Below are positions 27,409 to 36,023 of a DNA stretch of 64,000 nucleotides, piece by piece. The notes beneath the pieces are model-generated. The model saw only the letters and a program-made list of their open reading frames with translations, ran no database searches and had not been told where the DNA came from. Position numbers and translations under genes: made by a program. This stretch comes from Intestinimonas sp052065695 (lineage in GTDB: Bacteria > Bacillota > Clostridia > Oscillospirales > Oscillospiraceae). Positions within the stretch are counted from its first letter, which is position 1. Every line of letters begins with the position of its first letter. The DNA is taken from positions 10,315-74,314 of the forward strand of contig NZ_JBQHTM010000011.1 of NCBI RefSeq assembly GCF_052065695.1, given 5' to 3'.

Positions 27409-28884
27409 TTACTGGGGATTGACGGTATAGTTGGGAGCCTCTCTGGTGATATAGATATCATGGGGATGGCTCTCCTTGAGGCCAGCGCTGGTGATCTGAA
27501 TGAACTGGCCCTTGGTGCGCAGATCCTCGATGGTGCCGCAGCCGCAGTAGCCCATACCGGCCCGCAGGCCCCCCATCATCTGGTAGATGGTCTCGCCCAG
27601 GCCTCCCTTGTAAGGAACACGGCCTTCTACGCCCTCGGGCACCAGCTTCTTGTTGTTCTCCTGGAAGTAACGGTCCTTGGATCCCTTGGCCATAGCGCCC
27701 AGGGAGCCCATGCCGCGGTACACCTTGAACTGCCGTCCCTGGTAGACCTCGGTGTCCCCGGGGGACTCCTCGCAGCCCGCCAGCAGGGAGCCCAGCATGA
27801 CTACGTTGCCGCCGGCGGCGATGGCCTTGACAATGTCTCCGGAGTACTTGATGCCGCCATCGGCGATGATGGGAATGCCATACTCAGCGGCGACGCAGGC
27901 GGCGTCATAGACAGCGGTGATCTGGGGCACGCCGATGCCGGCCACCACGCGGGTGGTGCAGATGGAGCCGGGACCGATGCCGATCTTCACGCAGTCGGCG
28001 CCGGCCTCAATGAGGGCCCGGGTGCCTTCGGCGGTGGCCACATTGCCGGCGATGAGCTGCACGTCGGGATAGAGGGCCTTGATGCGCTTGACGCACTCCA
28101 GGATGTTGTGGGAATGGCCGTGGGCGGAGTCCAGGCACAGCACGTCGGCGCCGGCCTCCACCAGAGCGGCCACACGGTCCATCACGTCTGAAGTGACGCC
28201 GATGGCGGCGCCCACCAGCAGCCGGCCCTTTTCGTCACGGGCGGAGTTGGGATAGACCTCGGCCTTTTCGATGTCCTTGATGGTGATGAGACCCTTGAGA
28301 TGGAACTCGTCGTCCACGATGGGCAGCTTCTCAATCTTATGCTTGCGGAGGATCTGCTTGGCCTCCTCTAGGGTGGTGCCCTCCTTGGCGGTGACCAGGT
28401 GGTCCTTGGTCATCACGTTGTCGATGAGCTGGTCCATGTCCTCTTCGAACTTCATATCACGGTTGGTAATGATGCCGATGAGCTTGCCGTGGTCACAGAT
28501 GGGGACACCGGAGATGCGGTACTTGGCCATGAGCTCGTCGGCCTCGGCCAGGGTGTGGCCGGGGGCCAGCCAGAAGGGGTTGGTGATGACGCCGTTCTCG
28601 CTGCGCTTCACCATGTCCACCTGCTCGGCCTGCTGGCCGATGGACATGTTCTTATGGATGATGCCGATGCCGCCCTCACGGGCGATAGCGATGGCCATCC
28701 GGTACTCGGTGACGGTATCCATGGCGGCACTCATCACGGGGATATTCAGGCGGATCTTCTTGGTGAGCTGGGTGTGCAGATCGATGTCAGCGGGCAGGAC
28801 GTTGCTCTCGGCGGGGATCAGCAGCACGTCGTCAAAAGTCAGGCCCTGCCGCACGAACTTGCTGGCGGCATCCGTATTGAACAT
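27409..28884 (-). CDS. guaB: Inosine-5'-monophosphate dehydrogenase
   Basis: A 491-residue enzyme oxidising IMP to XMP with NAD, the committed step of GMP synthesis. The barrel contains the catalytic Cys loop GIGPGSICTTRVVAG and the IMP-binding GSLLAGCEESPG. The inserted CBS pair lies at about residues 95-210 (VMTKDHLVTAKEGTTLEEA). The flap holds the Arg-Tyr pair in GRVPYKGG. I start at MFNTDAASKF (28884), which has AAGGAG 8 nt upstream; a GTG 9 nt earlier sits too close to it. Confidence 0.97.
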   Translation of the reverse strand: MFNTDAASKFVRQGLTFDDVLLIPAESNVLPADIDLHTQLTKKIRLNIPVMSAAMDTVTEYRMAIAIAREGGIGIIHKNMSIGQQAEQVDMVKRSENGVITNPFWLAPGHTLAEADELMAKYRISGVPICDHGKLIGIITNRDMKFEEDMDQLIDNVMTKDHLVTAKEGTTLEEAKQILRKHKIEKLPIVDDEFHLKGLITIKDIEKAEVYPNSARDEKGRLLVGAAIGVTSDVMDRVAALVEAGADVLCLDSAHGHSHNILECVKRIKALYPDVQLIAGNVATAEGTRALIEAGADCVKIGIGPGSICTTRVVAGIGVPQITAVYDAACVAAEYGIPIIADGGIKYSGDIVKAIAAGGNVVMLGSLLAGCEESPGDTEVYQGRQFKVYRGMGSLGAMAKGSKDRYFQENNKKLVPEGVEGRVPYKGGLGETIYQMMGGLRAGMGYCGCGTIEDLRTKGQFIQITSAGLKESHPHDIYITREAPNYTVNPQ

Positions 28885-28942
28885 GGACTCCACTCCTTCA
28901 TTTTATTTCATCGTATCCGACGCGGGAAAACATATTTGATAT

Positions 28943-28971
28943 ATTCTATGCCCCAAGGTGGGGGTTGTCAA
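28943..28971 (-). promoter_or_regulatory. guaB promoter
   Basis: TTGACA and TAGAAT with a 17-nt spacer on the minus strand. The -35 lies inside the 3' end of the thioesterase gene, so guaB can be expressed independently of its neighbour. Confidence 0.8.
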
Positions 28972-29701
28972 GAGGGGACAGGGTCAAAGCCGCATCGAAT
29001 CTGGGCTTTCCCTCCACACCGTCTCCCTGGACATAAAAGGTATCGTCTTGACGGCCCACGGACAGGCGAATGGTCTCCCCCGCCCTGCACTCCTTCAGGT
29101 AGCCGATATGGACCTGGGAGACAAACTGTCCCCGACCAACCTCCTCCAGCCCGATGGCATCACAGGCGTAGTCGGCGTAGTGGACATTATTGACGTGGCC
29201 GTTCACATCGCAGTCGCTGTACCAGAGCCGCCGCTCTCCCGCCGATTCCAGAGGAACCGGCATGCGGAGCTTGGGCAGCAACCGGCTTTTGCAGCGGTCG
29301 CCGCCAGAGGTTCCGTCAAACTCCGGAAGATCGGATACCCGTCGCAGCTTCCGGGTCTCTACATCGGCCAGGACCCACAGACTGATCCCTTCTCCAATGG
29401 TTTTACCGTCCCGGAAGATATCAAAATCCCGGTACATGGAGGCGCCATGGCCACTCCCCCGGTGCCAAGTCTGAACCGTGAGCTTGTCATCCCAAAAGAC
29501 AGGTGTGTCCAGACGATACCAGATCCGGGCAAGCATCCAGAAGACGTTGTAGCTTCGAAGCATCTCCTCCCGGGAAACATGGAGCTCCACGGCTGCGCCG
29601 GTAGCGGCCTCCTGAAGAAAGTCCATCATAGAGGAGGGGCGGCACTGGTTAAAAGGATCGACATCCCGTGCCCCGACCTGAAACGAGGCCTCATGATACA
29701 T
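28946..29701 (-). CDS. Acyl-ACP thioesterase (plant FatA/B-like)
   Basis: A 251-residue double-hotdog enzyme of the acyl-ACP thioesterase family (PF01643-type), releasing free fatty acids from acyl carrier protein. The N-terminal hotdog includes VFWMLARIWYRLDTPVFW and the C-terminal one carries the catalytic region DCDVNGHVNNVHYADYACD. Bacterial members are common in Clostridia and Lactobacillales and probably tune acyl-chain supply for the membrane. It begins 3 nt after the stop of the zinc-ribbon gene, so the two are co-transcribed. Confidence 0.9.
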   Translation of the reverse strand: MYHEASFQVGARDVDPFNQCRPSSMMDFLQEAATGAAVELHVSREEMLRSYNVFWMLARIWYRLDTPVFWDDKLTVQTWHRGSGHGASMYRDFDIFRDGKTIGEGISLWVLADVETRKLRRVSDLPEFDGTSGGDRCKSRLLPKLRMPVPLESAGERRLWYSDCDVNGHVNNVHYADYACDAIGLEEVGRGQFVSQVHIGYLKECRAGETIRLSVGRQDDTFYVQGDGVEGKPRFDAALTLSPLDNPHLGA

Positions 29702-29704
29702 GAG

Positions 29705-30316
29705 TTACCCCTCCTTTCCCTTGATGAGAAGGGTATTTTTACAGCACAGATCCTCTAGATCATCAGCAGTGGCAGCGGGGATGCGCAGCGCCCGGCCGCA
29801 GTGGCCGCAGATAAGGTCCACAGAGCTGAAGTTCACCTGGAGCCTCCACTCCTTGGAGCCGCAGGTGCAGGAGATCCCGCCCCGCTGGGCGATATCCCGC
29901 AGTTCGGAGAGGATCTCATGCATGATGATCTCGTCCAGGAAGGTTCCCTTCTCTCCGGAGGCGGCCTCCAGCTTGTCCACCGCCTCCTCCAGGCGCTCCA
30001 TGGCGGCAAAGACTGGTCCCTCTTCTCCCACATAGCAGCAGTCCAGCCCGGAGGCAGCGCAGGCAAAGGCCAGAGCCTTCTCGTGGAGGAAGGCATGGGT
30101 GGAGCAGGTCACGGTGTGCTCCTTCTCACAGAAAAGACAGGGCACCGTCAGCTTGACCCGGTCTCCCACGATCTCCGTTTTGAGCGCCGACTTACCGCAG
30201 GGGCAGGGAATCTTCCCGGGCGCCGCAGCCAGAGAGAAGACCGTCTTTTCCGCCACCACAGCCTGATGGCAGGCCGGGCAGAGGTAGGCGATGGTGCGCT
30301 TGGCTTCTTCTACCAT
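29705..30316 (-). CDS. Zinc-ribbon protein of unknown function
   Basis: A 203-residue soluble protein with five CxxC or CxC pairs: CPAC (near residue 14), CPCG, CLFC, then CTCG and CGHC near residues 150-175. Together they suggest two or three zinc ribbons separated by a helical segment (FAAMERLEEAVDKLEAASG). I recognise no family. The ATG at 30316 has GGAG upstream; a TTG 9 nt earlier is too close to it. It is divergent from spoVAD and upstream of the acyl-ACP thioesterase, but nothing in the sequence ties it to sporulation. Confidence 0.7.
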   Translation of the reverse strand: MVEEAKRTIAYLCPACHQAVVAEKTVFSLAAAPGKIPCPCGKSALKTEIVGDRVKLTVPCLFCEKEHTVTCSTHAFLHEKALAFACAASGLDCCYVGEEGPVFAAMERLEEAVDKLEAASGEKGTFLDEIIMHEILSELRDIAQRGGISCTCGSKEWRLQVNFSSVDLICGHCGRALRIPAATADDLEDLCCKNTLLIKGKEG

Positions 30317-30407
30317 ATCGATCAAACTCCATCAAGTGAAAAATATATTTTTATTATATCGCATCTTCCCACATTTGACCAGCAGTTCCCCCGACAAAAT
30401 GCGTCCT

Positions 30408-30435
30408 GATATTTTGCGGAAATCTGTTCAAACTA
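30408..30435 (+). promoter_or_regulatory. Weak sigma-G-like promoter before spoVAD
   Basis: GATAT (30408-30412) and CAAACTA (30429-30435) with a 16-nt spacer resemble a forespore promoter, but the spacer is slightly short. spoVA genes are sigma-G dependent in Bacillus, which raises its plausibility. Confidence 0.3.
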
Positions 30436-30476
30436 ATTCCGTTCAAATACGCTGTGTGCGGATGGGAGGAAGCCTA

Positions 30477-31496
30477 ATGACCGTAAAAAAGCTGGGCCGT
30501 CAGACTGTGGCCTTTGCCAATCCACCCACCATTGCCGGGTATGCCAGCGTGGTGGGCAAAAAGGAGGGTGATGGCCCCTTGGCCACTTTCTTCGACCTCA
30601 TCAATCAGGATGACAGTTTTGGAGAATCCAGCTGGGAGAAGGCGGAGAGCGCCATGCAGCGGCTGGCCCTCCAGAGCGCCCTGGACAAGGCGGGGCAGGC
30701 TCCCTCTTCCTTGGATATGCTCTTTGCCGGCGACCTGCTTAACCAGTGTATCGCCTCCTCCTTTGCCGTTCGTGGCCAGGATGTGCCCTTCCTCGGGCTT
30801 TACGGCGCCTGCTCCACCATGGCGGAGGGTCTGGTCATGGCATCTATGACCCTGGATGGCGGATTCGGCACCTGGGCGGCAGCGGTGGCCTCCTCCCACT
30901 TCTGTTCCGCCGAGCGGCAGTACCGCACCCCCCTTGAATACGGAGGTCAGCGCACCCCCACCGCACAGTGGACGGTAACAGGTGCCGGCGCCACTGTCCT
31001 TTCTCGGGAAGGGAACGGCCCCTACGTCACCCACGCCACCATCGGCAAGGTTGTGGACAAGGGTATCAAGGACGCCAACAACATGGGGGCGGCTATGGCC
31101 CCCGCCGCGTACAGCACCCTCACCGCCCACTTTTCCGAAACCGGGCGCAAGCCCTCCTACTATGACCTCATCGTCACCGGCGATCTGGGAGAGCTGGGCA
31201 AGTCCATCGTGCTGGACCTCTTCCGCGCCGACGGCGTGGAACTGAGCAACTATGACGACTGCGGTGTGATGATCTTCGATCTCCCCGCCCAGGACGTCCA
31301 CTGCGGCGGGTCCGGCTGCGGGTGCTCCGCCGTGGTGCTCAATGGATACCTGCTCCGCGGCATGGCCGAGGGCCGCTGGAAAAACATCCTCTTCTGCGGC
31401 ACCGGCGCCCTTCTCTCCCCCATTTCCTCTCTCCAGGGAGAGAGCATCCCCGGCATCTGTCACGCTGTGGCCATCTCCACGGAGAAAGGAGTATAA
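30477..31496 (+). CDS. spoVAD: Stage V sporulation protein AD
   Basis: A 339-residue thiolase-fold protein of the SpoVA channel that moves calcium-dipicolinate into the forespore and out during germination. Family blocks seen: DQ/DDSFGESSWEKAE, GLYGACSTMAEGL, QRTPTAQWTVTGAGA and DCGVMIFDLPAQDVHCGGSGCGCSA. The start MTVKKLGRQT at 30477 follows GGGAGG; the frame extends upstream without a ribosome site. It is followed directly by spoVAE, but spoVAC, normally adjacent upstream, is missing here. Confidence 0.95.
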   Translation: MTVKKLGRQTVAFANPPTIAGYASVVGKKEGDGPLATFFDLINQDDSFGESSWEKAESAMQRLALQSALDKAGQAPSSLDMLFAGDLLNQCIASSFAVRGQDVPFLGLYGACSTMAEGLVMASMTLDGGFGTWAAAVASSHFCSAERQYRTPLEYGGQRTPTAQWTVTGAGATVLSREGNGPYVTHATIGKVVDKGIKDANNMGAAMAPAAYSTLTAHFSETGRKPSYYDLIVTGDLGELGKSIVLDLFRADGVELSNYDDCGVMIFDLPAQDVHCGGSGCGCSAVVLNGYLLRGMAEGRWKNILFCGTGALLSPISSLQGESIPGICHAVAISTEKGV

Positions 31497-31498
31497 AA

Positions 31499-31867
31499 AT
31501 GGATGGATTTCTCCCTTATCTGCGGGCCTTCCTCTGCGGAGGGACCTTTTGTCTTATCGGCCAGATCCTCATTGACCGGACCAAGCTGACCCCTGCCAAG
31601 ATCCTGGTGCTCTATGTGGTCTCCGGGGTGGTGCTGGGCGGCCTGGGCATCTACCAGCACATCGTCGACTTTGGCGGCGCCGGCGCCACCGTTCCCCTCA
31701 CCGGCTTTGGTTATCTGCTCTCCAAGGGCGTAAAGGAGGCCGTGGCCGAGGACGGCCTGCTGGGCGCCTTCACCGGCGGCGTTACGGCGGCCGCCGGTGG
31801 CATCGCTGCCGCCATCTTCTTCGGCTGCATCGTGGCCCTCCTCTTTAAACCAAAACCCAAGGGATGA
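31499..31867 (+). CDS. spoVAE: Stage V sporulation protein AE (SpoVAE/AEb)
   Basis: A 122-residue integral membrane protein with four hydrophobic segments and the family pattern LRAFLCGGTFCLIGQILIDRTKLTPAKILVLYV. It is a membrane component of the DPA channel encoded with spoVAD. The ATG at 31499 is 2 nt after the spoVAD stop, behind GGAGAAAGGAG, so the pair is translationally coupled. A bidirectional terminator ends the unit. Confidence 0.93.
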   Translation: MDGFLPYLRAFLCGGTFCLIGQILIDRTKLTPAKILVLYVVSGVVLGGLGIYQHIVDFGGAGATVPLTGFGYLLSKGVKEAVAEDGLLGAFTGGVTAAAGGIAAAIFFGCIVALLFKPKPKG

Positions 31868-31905
31868 AAAAGGTCCGGCGTACATGCTGTACGCCGGACC
31901 TTTTT
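31867..31905. terminator. Bidirectional terminator between spoVAE and queA
   Basis: A 13-bp perfect stem AGGTCCGGCGTAC / GTACGCCGGACCT with five A residues on the left and five T residues on the right serves both converging genes. Confidence 0.93.
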
Positions 31906-31910
31906 CCCAT

Positions 31911-32936
31911 TTAACAGATGAACATGGCATCTCCGAAGGAGAAGAACCGATATTTCTCCCGGACCGCCTCCTCATAGGCTGCCAGGATGTGCTCCCGCCC
32001 GGCCAAGGCCGAAACCAGCATCACTAAGGTGGACTCCGGCAGGTGGAAGTTGGTGATGAGGGCGTCCAGCACCTTGAACCGGTAGCCGGGGTAGATGTAG
32101 ATATTGGTCCACCCGGCGGACTCCTTCAGGGTGCCGTCCTCGGCGGCCCAGGACTCGATGGTCCGGCAGGAGGTGGTCCCCACACAGATCACCCGTCCCC
32201 CCTTCCGGCGGGTCTCATTGATGGTCTCCGCCGTCTCTTTGGAGATCATGCAGTACTCCGAGTGCATCTCATGGTCGGTGATCTCCTCCTCCTTCACGGG
32301 CCGGAAGGTACCCAGGCCCACATGGAGGGTCACATAGGCCAGGGAGACGCCCATGGCCTGGATCTGCTCCAGAAGCTCCTTGGTGAAGTGGAGCCCGGCG
32401 GTGGGAGCTGCCGCCGATCCCACCTCCCTGGAGTACACCGTCTGATAGCGCTCCGGGTCCTGGAGCTCCGCCTTGATGTAGGGCGGCAGAGGCATCTTGC
32501 CCAGCTGCTCCAGCAGCTCCAGGAAAATGCCGTCATAGTGAAAACGGACCAGCCGGTTGCCGCCCTCCAGGGTCTCGGTGACCTCAGCGGTGAGCAGACC
32601 GTCGCCAAAGGAGAGTTTTGTTCCAGGCTTCATCTTCTTGCCCGGCCGGGCCAGGCACTCCCAGGTCTTGTCCCCCTTGTCGTTGAGGAGCAGCACCTCC
32701 GCCGCACCGCCGCCGGGCTCCCGGTGGCCCAGCAGTCGGGCGGGCAGCACCCGGGAGTCGTTGAGCACCAGGCAATCGCCGGGGCGCAGCAGGCTGGGCA
32801 GGTCATAGAAGTGCATATGCTTCACTGCGCCGGTATTCTTGTCCAGCACCATCAGCCGGGACCCGTCCCGACGGTCCAGAGGGGTCTGGGCGATGAGCTC
32901 CTGGGGCAGGTCATAGTAAAAATCCGATGTCTTCAA
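31911..32936 (-). CDS. queA: S-adenosylmethionine:tRNA ribosyltransferase-isomerase
   Basis: A 341-residue enzyme transferring the ribosyl group of SAM to preQ1-tRNA to form epoxyqueuosine at the wobble position of GUN anticodons. Typical blocks: MKTSDFYYDLPQELIAQTPL, PTAGLHFT, HVGLGTFRPV and TNFHLPESTLVMLVSA. Length is standard. It starts 28 nt after the SpoIID-like gene. No tgt or queG is adjacent. Confidence 0.97.
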   Translation of the reverse strand: MKTSDFYYDLPQELIAQTPLDRRDGSRLMVLDKNTGAVKHMHFYDLPSLLRPGDCLVLNDSRVLPARLLGHREPGGGAAEVLLLNDKGDKTWECLARPGKKMKPGTKLSFGDGLLTAEVTETLEGGNRLVRFHYDGIFLELLEQLGKMPLPPYIKAELQDPERYQTVYSREVGSAAAPTAGLHFTKELLEQIQAMGVSLAYVTLHVGLGTFRPVKEEEITDHEMHSEYCMISKETAETINETRRKGGRVICVGTTSCRTIESWAAEDGTLKESAGWTNIYIYPGYRFKVLDALITNFHLPESTLVMLVSALAGREHILAAYEEAVREKYRFFSFGDAMFIC

Positions 32937-32964
32937 ATCAAGTTCCCGCTTTCCTTGTCATTTG

Positions 32965-34608
32965 TCAACCCACCGTAACGTCGGTGAAGTAGAAGGTCAG
33001 AATATCGATGTAGTCCATCCCCCGCAGTGCCATAGCCCGGGCGCCCTGCTGGCTCATGCCCACGTTGTGGCCGTAGCCGGAACCGGTAAAGGTGACGCTG
33101 GTTCCGGACGAGGTCGTGGAGGAGGCGCTCCCCAGAAGCCCCGTGCCGGAAGCCGTGGCCACATAGGGAGTCCCGGAGATGGTGCTCACGGTGCCGTCAC
33201 CGCCCACCGCGTACGCCCCGCTGACGGAGCTCAGGATGTCGGAGGTGCCGTTCACATAATAGGTGTTGCTGACGCTGCCGCCGCCAACCGTAAAGCGGTT
33301 GGAGCGCAAACCAAACCAGATCCGCAGGGTCTCCGGCCCGAAGGACCACTTCTTTCCGTTGGCATCCACGAAGGTGATGGTTTTGGGATTCCCCGTCTCG
33401 CTGAGCTCCGCCACGTAGGCGTCCACGATGGCGCCGCAGTTGTAGCCCTTGCTCTGAAGCTTGGAGGCGATCTCCGACTTAGAGACGGTGACCGTCCAGT
33501 TGTACTGGGAGATGCTGTCGGCCAGGTCGGCCTCATAGGGGTCGATGACCCCCTTGAGGTGGGGCAGGTTGGCGGTGGAGTTCCAGATGTTCCGCACGTC
33601 CTCGGTGGCGCCGCCGTCGCTGGCCGAGTAGTAGGTGATGGCCGGCTGGCCCTGGTAGCGCACGTACTCCCCCGCCGTCTCCTCCACGGCCTGGTCGGTG
33701 CGGTCATTGGCCAGATTCAGCCCCTGGTACATCTGGCAGTGGGTGTTGTTGCACACGTCAAAGCCGCTGCTGGCGTGGCTGACGGTATTGGTGACAGCGT
33801 AGGTCCGGGCGCACACCGCCTGGGCCTTCAAGGCCTCCAGTGGCCAGCTGTTGCTCATCTCATAGGGGAGGACGCCCTTAATGTAGTCTTCCAGGTTCAC
33901 GATATTGATGACGGTGAGATTCCCACCGCTTCGGCGGTACTGGAATCCGCCGTAATAGCGGTAGCCCTTGAACCAGGTGACCGTCTTGACACTATTGTCC
34001 AGTCCGGGCTGGATACCCAGACTGTACCCCTGTCCCCCATCAAACTGAAAAATAGGCTTTCCGGTCTTGGTGACCACCACCGTGACAGCGTAGCCGCTGG
34101 TGCCTACCACCGCGGCGGTGGACAGGCCAAGTGCAGTCTGGGCCGAGAGGGCTTCCTCCTTGGTGGTGTAGGCGCCCACCCTCACATAGTATGTCCCCTC
34201 GATCCAGGCGGGAAACCCATTGGACACCGTCGATGCGGCGGCCTGGGCTTCCTCAAAGCTGGTATAGGTCGTGGGGAGTTGGAGGTGAAAACAGCCCACC
34301 GTCACCGAACCGGTGCCATCCACATAGTTTCCGCCGGAGAGAGTGACGTTCTGGGTCTTGACCACGGAGATCTGTGTCTCTGTAGAGCTTCCCAGCTGGT
34401 GGAAGGTCAGATTGTCGTCATACCAGCCGAAGCGGTAACCGCTCCCCACGCTGTTTTCCAGGTTGGCACCCGGCAGCGCGGTACTTCCGTAAAAGAGGCC
34501 CACACGCAGGGTCTCCTTGGTATCAGAACCGGCAGCGAAGGTCACACACCCGAGACAGAGGGCGGCAGCCAGGAGGACTGCTACAAATCGAATCAAACTT
34601 TTGCCCAT
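32965..34608 (-). CDS. Secreted SpoIID/LytB-domain protein with SPOR-like region
   Basis: A 547-residue protein with a signal peptide (residues 1-26, ending near CVTFAAG), a SPOR-like segment (YYVRVGAYTTKEEALSA), and a SpoIID/LytB catalytic domain (NLEDYIKGVLPYEMSNSWPLEALKAQAVCARTYA; SGYGHNVGMSQQGARAMA). SpoIID proteins are peptidoglycan lytic transglycosylases; the true engulfment SpoIID is shorter and normally sits elsewhere. This one is probably a paralogue working on vegetative or spore wall. It is transcribed into queA. The frame has no internal disruption. Confidence 0.88.
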   Translation of the reverse strand: MGKSLIRFVAVLLAAALCLGCVTFAAGSDTKETLRVGLFYGSTALPGANLENSVGSGYRFGWYDDNLTFHQLGSSTETQISVVKTQNVTLSGGNYVDGTGSVTVGCFHLQLPTTYTSFEEAQAAASTVSNGFPAWIEGTYYVRVGAYTTKEEALSAQTALGLSTAAVVGTSGYAVTVVVTKTGKPIFQFDGGQGYSLGIQPGLDNSVKTVTWFKGYRYYGGFQYRRSGGNLTVINIVNLEDYIKGVLPYEMSNSWPLEALKAQAVCARTYAVTNTVSHASSGFDVCNNTHCQMYQGLNLANDRTDQAVEETAGEYVRYQGQPAITYYSASDGGATEDVRNIWNSTANLPHLKGVIDPYEADLADSISQYNWTVTVSKSEIASKLQSKGYNCGAIVDAYVAELSETGNPKTITFVDANGKKWSFGPETLRIWFGLRSNRFTVGGGSVSNTYYVNGTSDILSSVSGAYAVGGDGTVSTISGTPYVATASGTGLLGSASSTTSSGTSVTFTGSGYGHNVGMSQQGARAMALRGMDYIDILTFYFTDVTVG

Positions 34609-34637
34609 GAGGAAGCTCCATTTCTGCGAATTAGCGG

Positions 34638-34666
34638 TTTACATTGAAAAAGAATTGTGCTACACT
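34638..34666 (+). promoter_or_regulatory. Candidate promoter of asd-dapA-dapB
   Basis: TTTACA (34638-34643) and TACACT (34661-34666) with a 17-nt spacer. The inferred start gives a leader of about 190 nt before asd. Confidence 0.5.
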
Positions 34667-34680
34667 ATCGAAAATACCCT

Positions 34681-34824
34681 CCACGCCCCTCCCCCCAAAA
34701 AGGGTCTGGGCATCTTTTTGTATGCCCCGGAACGCGTGGATACAGGAGACATTATAGTACAAAACCCGACAGCATTGCAACCGCCGTTTTTCCGGCGGAC
34801 AGGCAAGTTGGGAGCCTCTCCCGG
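34681..34824 (+). promoter_or_regulatory. Structured leader upstream of asd, unidentified
   Basis: Several helices nest in this leader. CCACGC (34681) pairs with GCGTGG (34734-34739) and encloses GGGCAT / ATGCCC (34708-34727). Further on lie CCGCCG / CGGCGG (34781-34798) and GGGAG / CTCCC near 34811. It is not a lysine riboswitch as I know that consensus, nor a T-box. It may be a cis-acting RNA controlling lysine/DAP synthesis. Confidence 0.35.
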
Positions 34825-34865
34825 ATAGAATACGGGTGAGCGCACAATAAATGGAGGTCTTCGGC

Positions 34866-35951
34866 ATGGAAAAATACAAGGTTGGTGTAATCGGCGGCAC
34901 TGGCATGGTTGGCCAGCGTTTTGTGACTTTGATGGAGAACCATCCCTGGTTTGAACTGGCGGTCATCGCGGCCAGTCCCCGTTCCGCCGGCAAGACCTAT
35001 GAGGAGGCCGTGGGGGGCCGCTGGGCCATGGACACCCCCATCCCCCAGCAGGCCAAAAACATGGTGGTCATGAACGCCGAGGCCGACGTGGAGAAGATCG
35101 CCTCCATGGTGGACTTCGTCTTCTCCGCCGTTGACATGAAAAAAGAGGAGATCCGCGCTCTGGAGGAATCCTACGCCCGCCACGAGTGCCCGGTGATCTC
35201 CAACAATTCTGCCCACCGCTGGACGGAGGATGTGCCCATGGTCATCCCTGAGGTGAACCCGGAGCATATCAAGGTGATCGAGGCACAGCGAAAGCGACTG
35301 GGGATGAAGCGCGGGCTCATCGCGGTCAAGTCCAACTGCTCCATCCAGAGCTATGTGCCCGCCCTCCATCCCCTGCGCGGCTTCGGCCTGGAGCGGATCC
35401 TGGTGTGCACCTACCAGGCCATCTCCGGCGCCGGGAAGACGTTCGAGTCCTGGCCCGATATGGTGGACAACGTGATCCCCTATATCAGCGGCGAGGAGGA
35501 GAAATCCGAGCAGGAGCCTATGAAGGTCTGGGGCCGGGTGGAAAATGGCGTCATCGTCAACGCCGTCAAGCCGGCCATCACCGCCCAGTGTCTCCGTGTC
35601 CCCGTGTCCAACGGGCATACTGCCGCCGTCTTCGTGGATTTTGAAAAGGTGCCCCCGATGGATGAGATGAAGGCCATCTGGGCGGAATACCGTGGCCGTG
35701 CTCAGGAGCTCAAGCTCCCCTCTGCTCCCGAGCAGTTCCTCCACTATTTTGAGGAGTCCGATCGTCCCCAGGCCAGACTTGACCGCGGCCTGGGCAATGG
35801 AATGACCATCTCCATTGGACGCCTCCGCCCGGATACCCAGTACGATTATAAGTTTGTGTGTCTGTCCCACAACACCCTCCGGGGCGCAGCAGGCGGCGCG
35901 GTAGAGCTTGCCGAACTGCTGTGCGCTGAGGGCTACATCGTTAAGGCGTAA
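34866..35951 (+). CDS. asd: Aspartate-semialdehyde dehydrogenase (archaeal/fungal type)
   Basis: A 361-residue enzyme reducing aspartyl phosphate to aspartate semialdehyde for lysine, DAP, threonine and methionine. It has the N-terminal NADP loop GVIGGTGMVGQRFV, the catalytic Cys in VKSNCSIQSY and the substrate region RVPVSNGHTA. The SNCSIQ motif and length mark the archaeal/fungal class rather than the E. coli class, a form also found in several Clostridia. The ATG at 34866 follows GGAGGT. First gene of the asd-dapA-dapB cluster. Confidence 0.95.
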   Translation: MEKYKVGVIGGTGMVGQRFVTLMENHPWFELAVIAASPRSAGKTYEEAVGGRWAMDTPIPQQAKNMVVMNAEADVEKIASMVDFVFSAVDMKKEEIRALEESYARHECPVISNNSAHRWTEDVPMVIPEVNPEHIKVIEAQRKRLGMKRGLIAVKSNCSIQSYVPALHPLRGFGLERILVCTYQAISGAGKTFESWPDMVDNVIPYISGEEEKSEQEPMKVWGRVENGVIVNAVKPAITAQCLRVPVSNGHTAAVFVDFEKVPPMDEMKAIWAEYRGRAQELKLPSAPEQFLHYFEESDRPQARLDRGLGNGMTISIGRLRPDTQYDYKFVCLSHNTLRGAAGGAVELAELLCAEGYIVKA

Positions 35952-36023
35952 GAGACCATAGAGATAGATCTAACTTTGCGCCTCCGTGGACAGCACACCT
36001 GTCTAATCAGGAGGTAATTGAAT

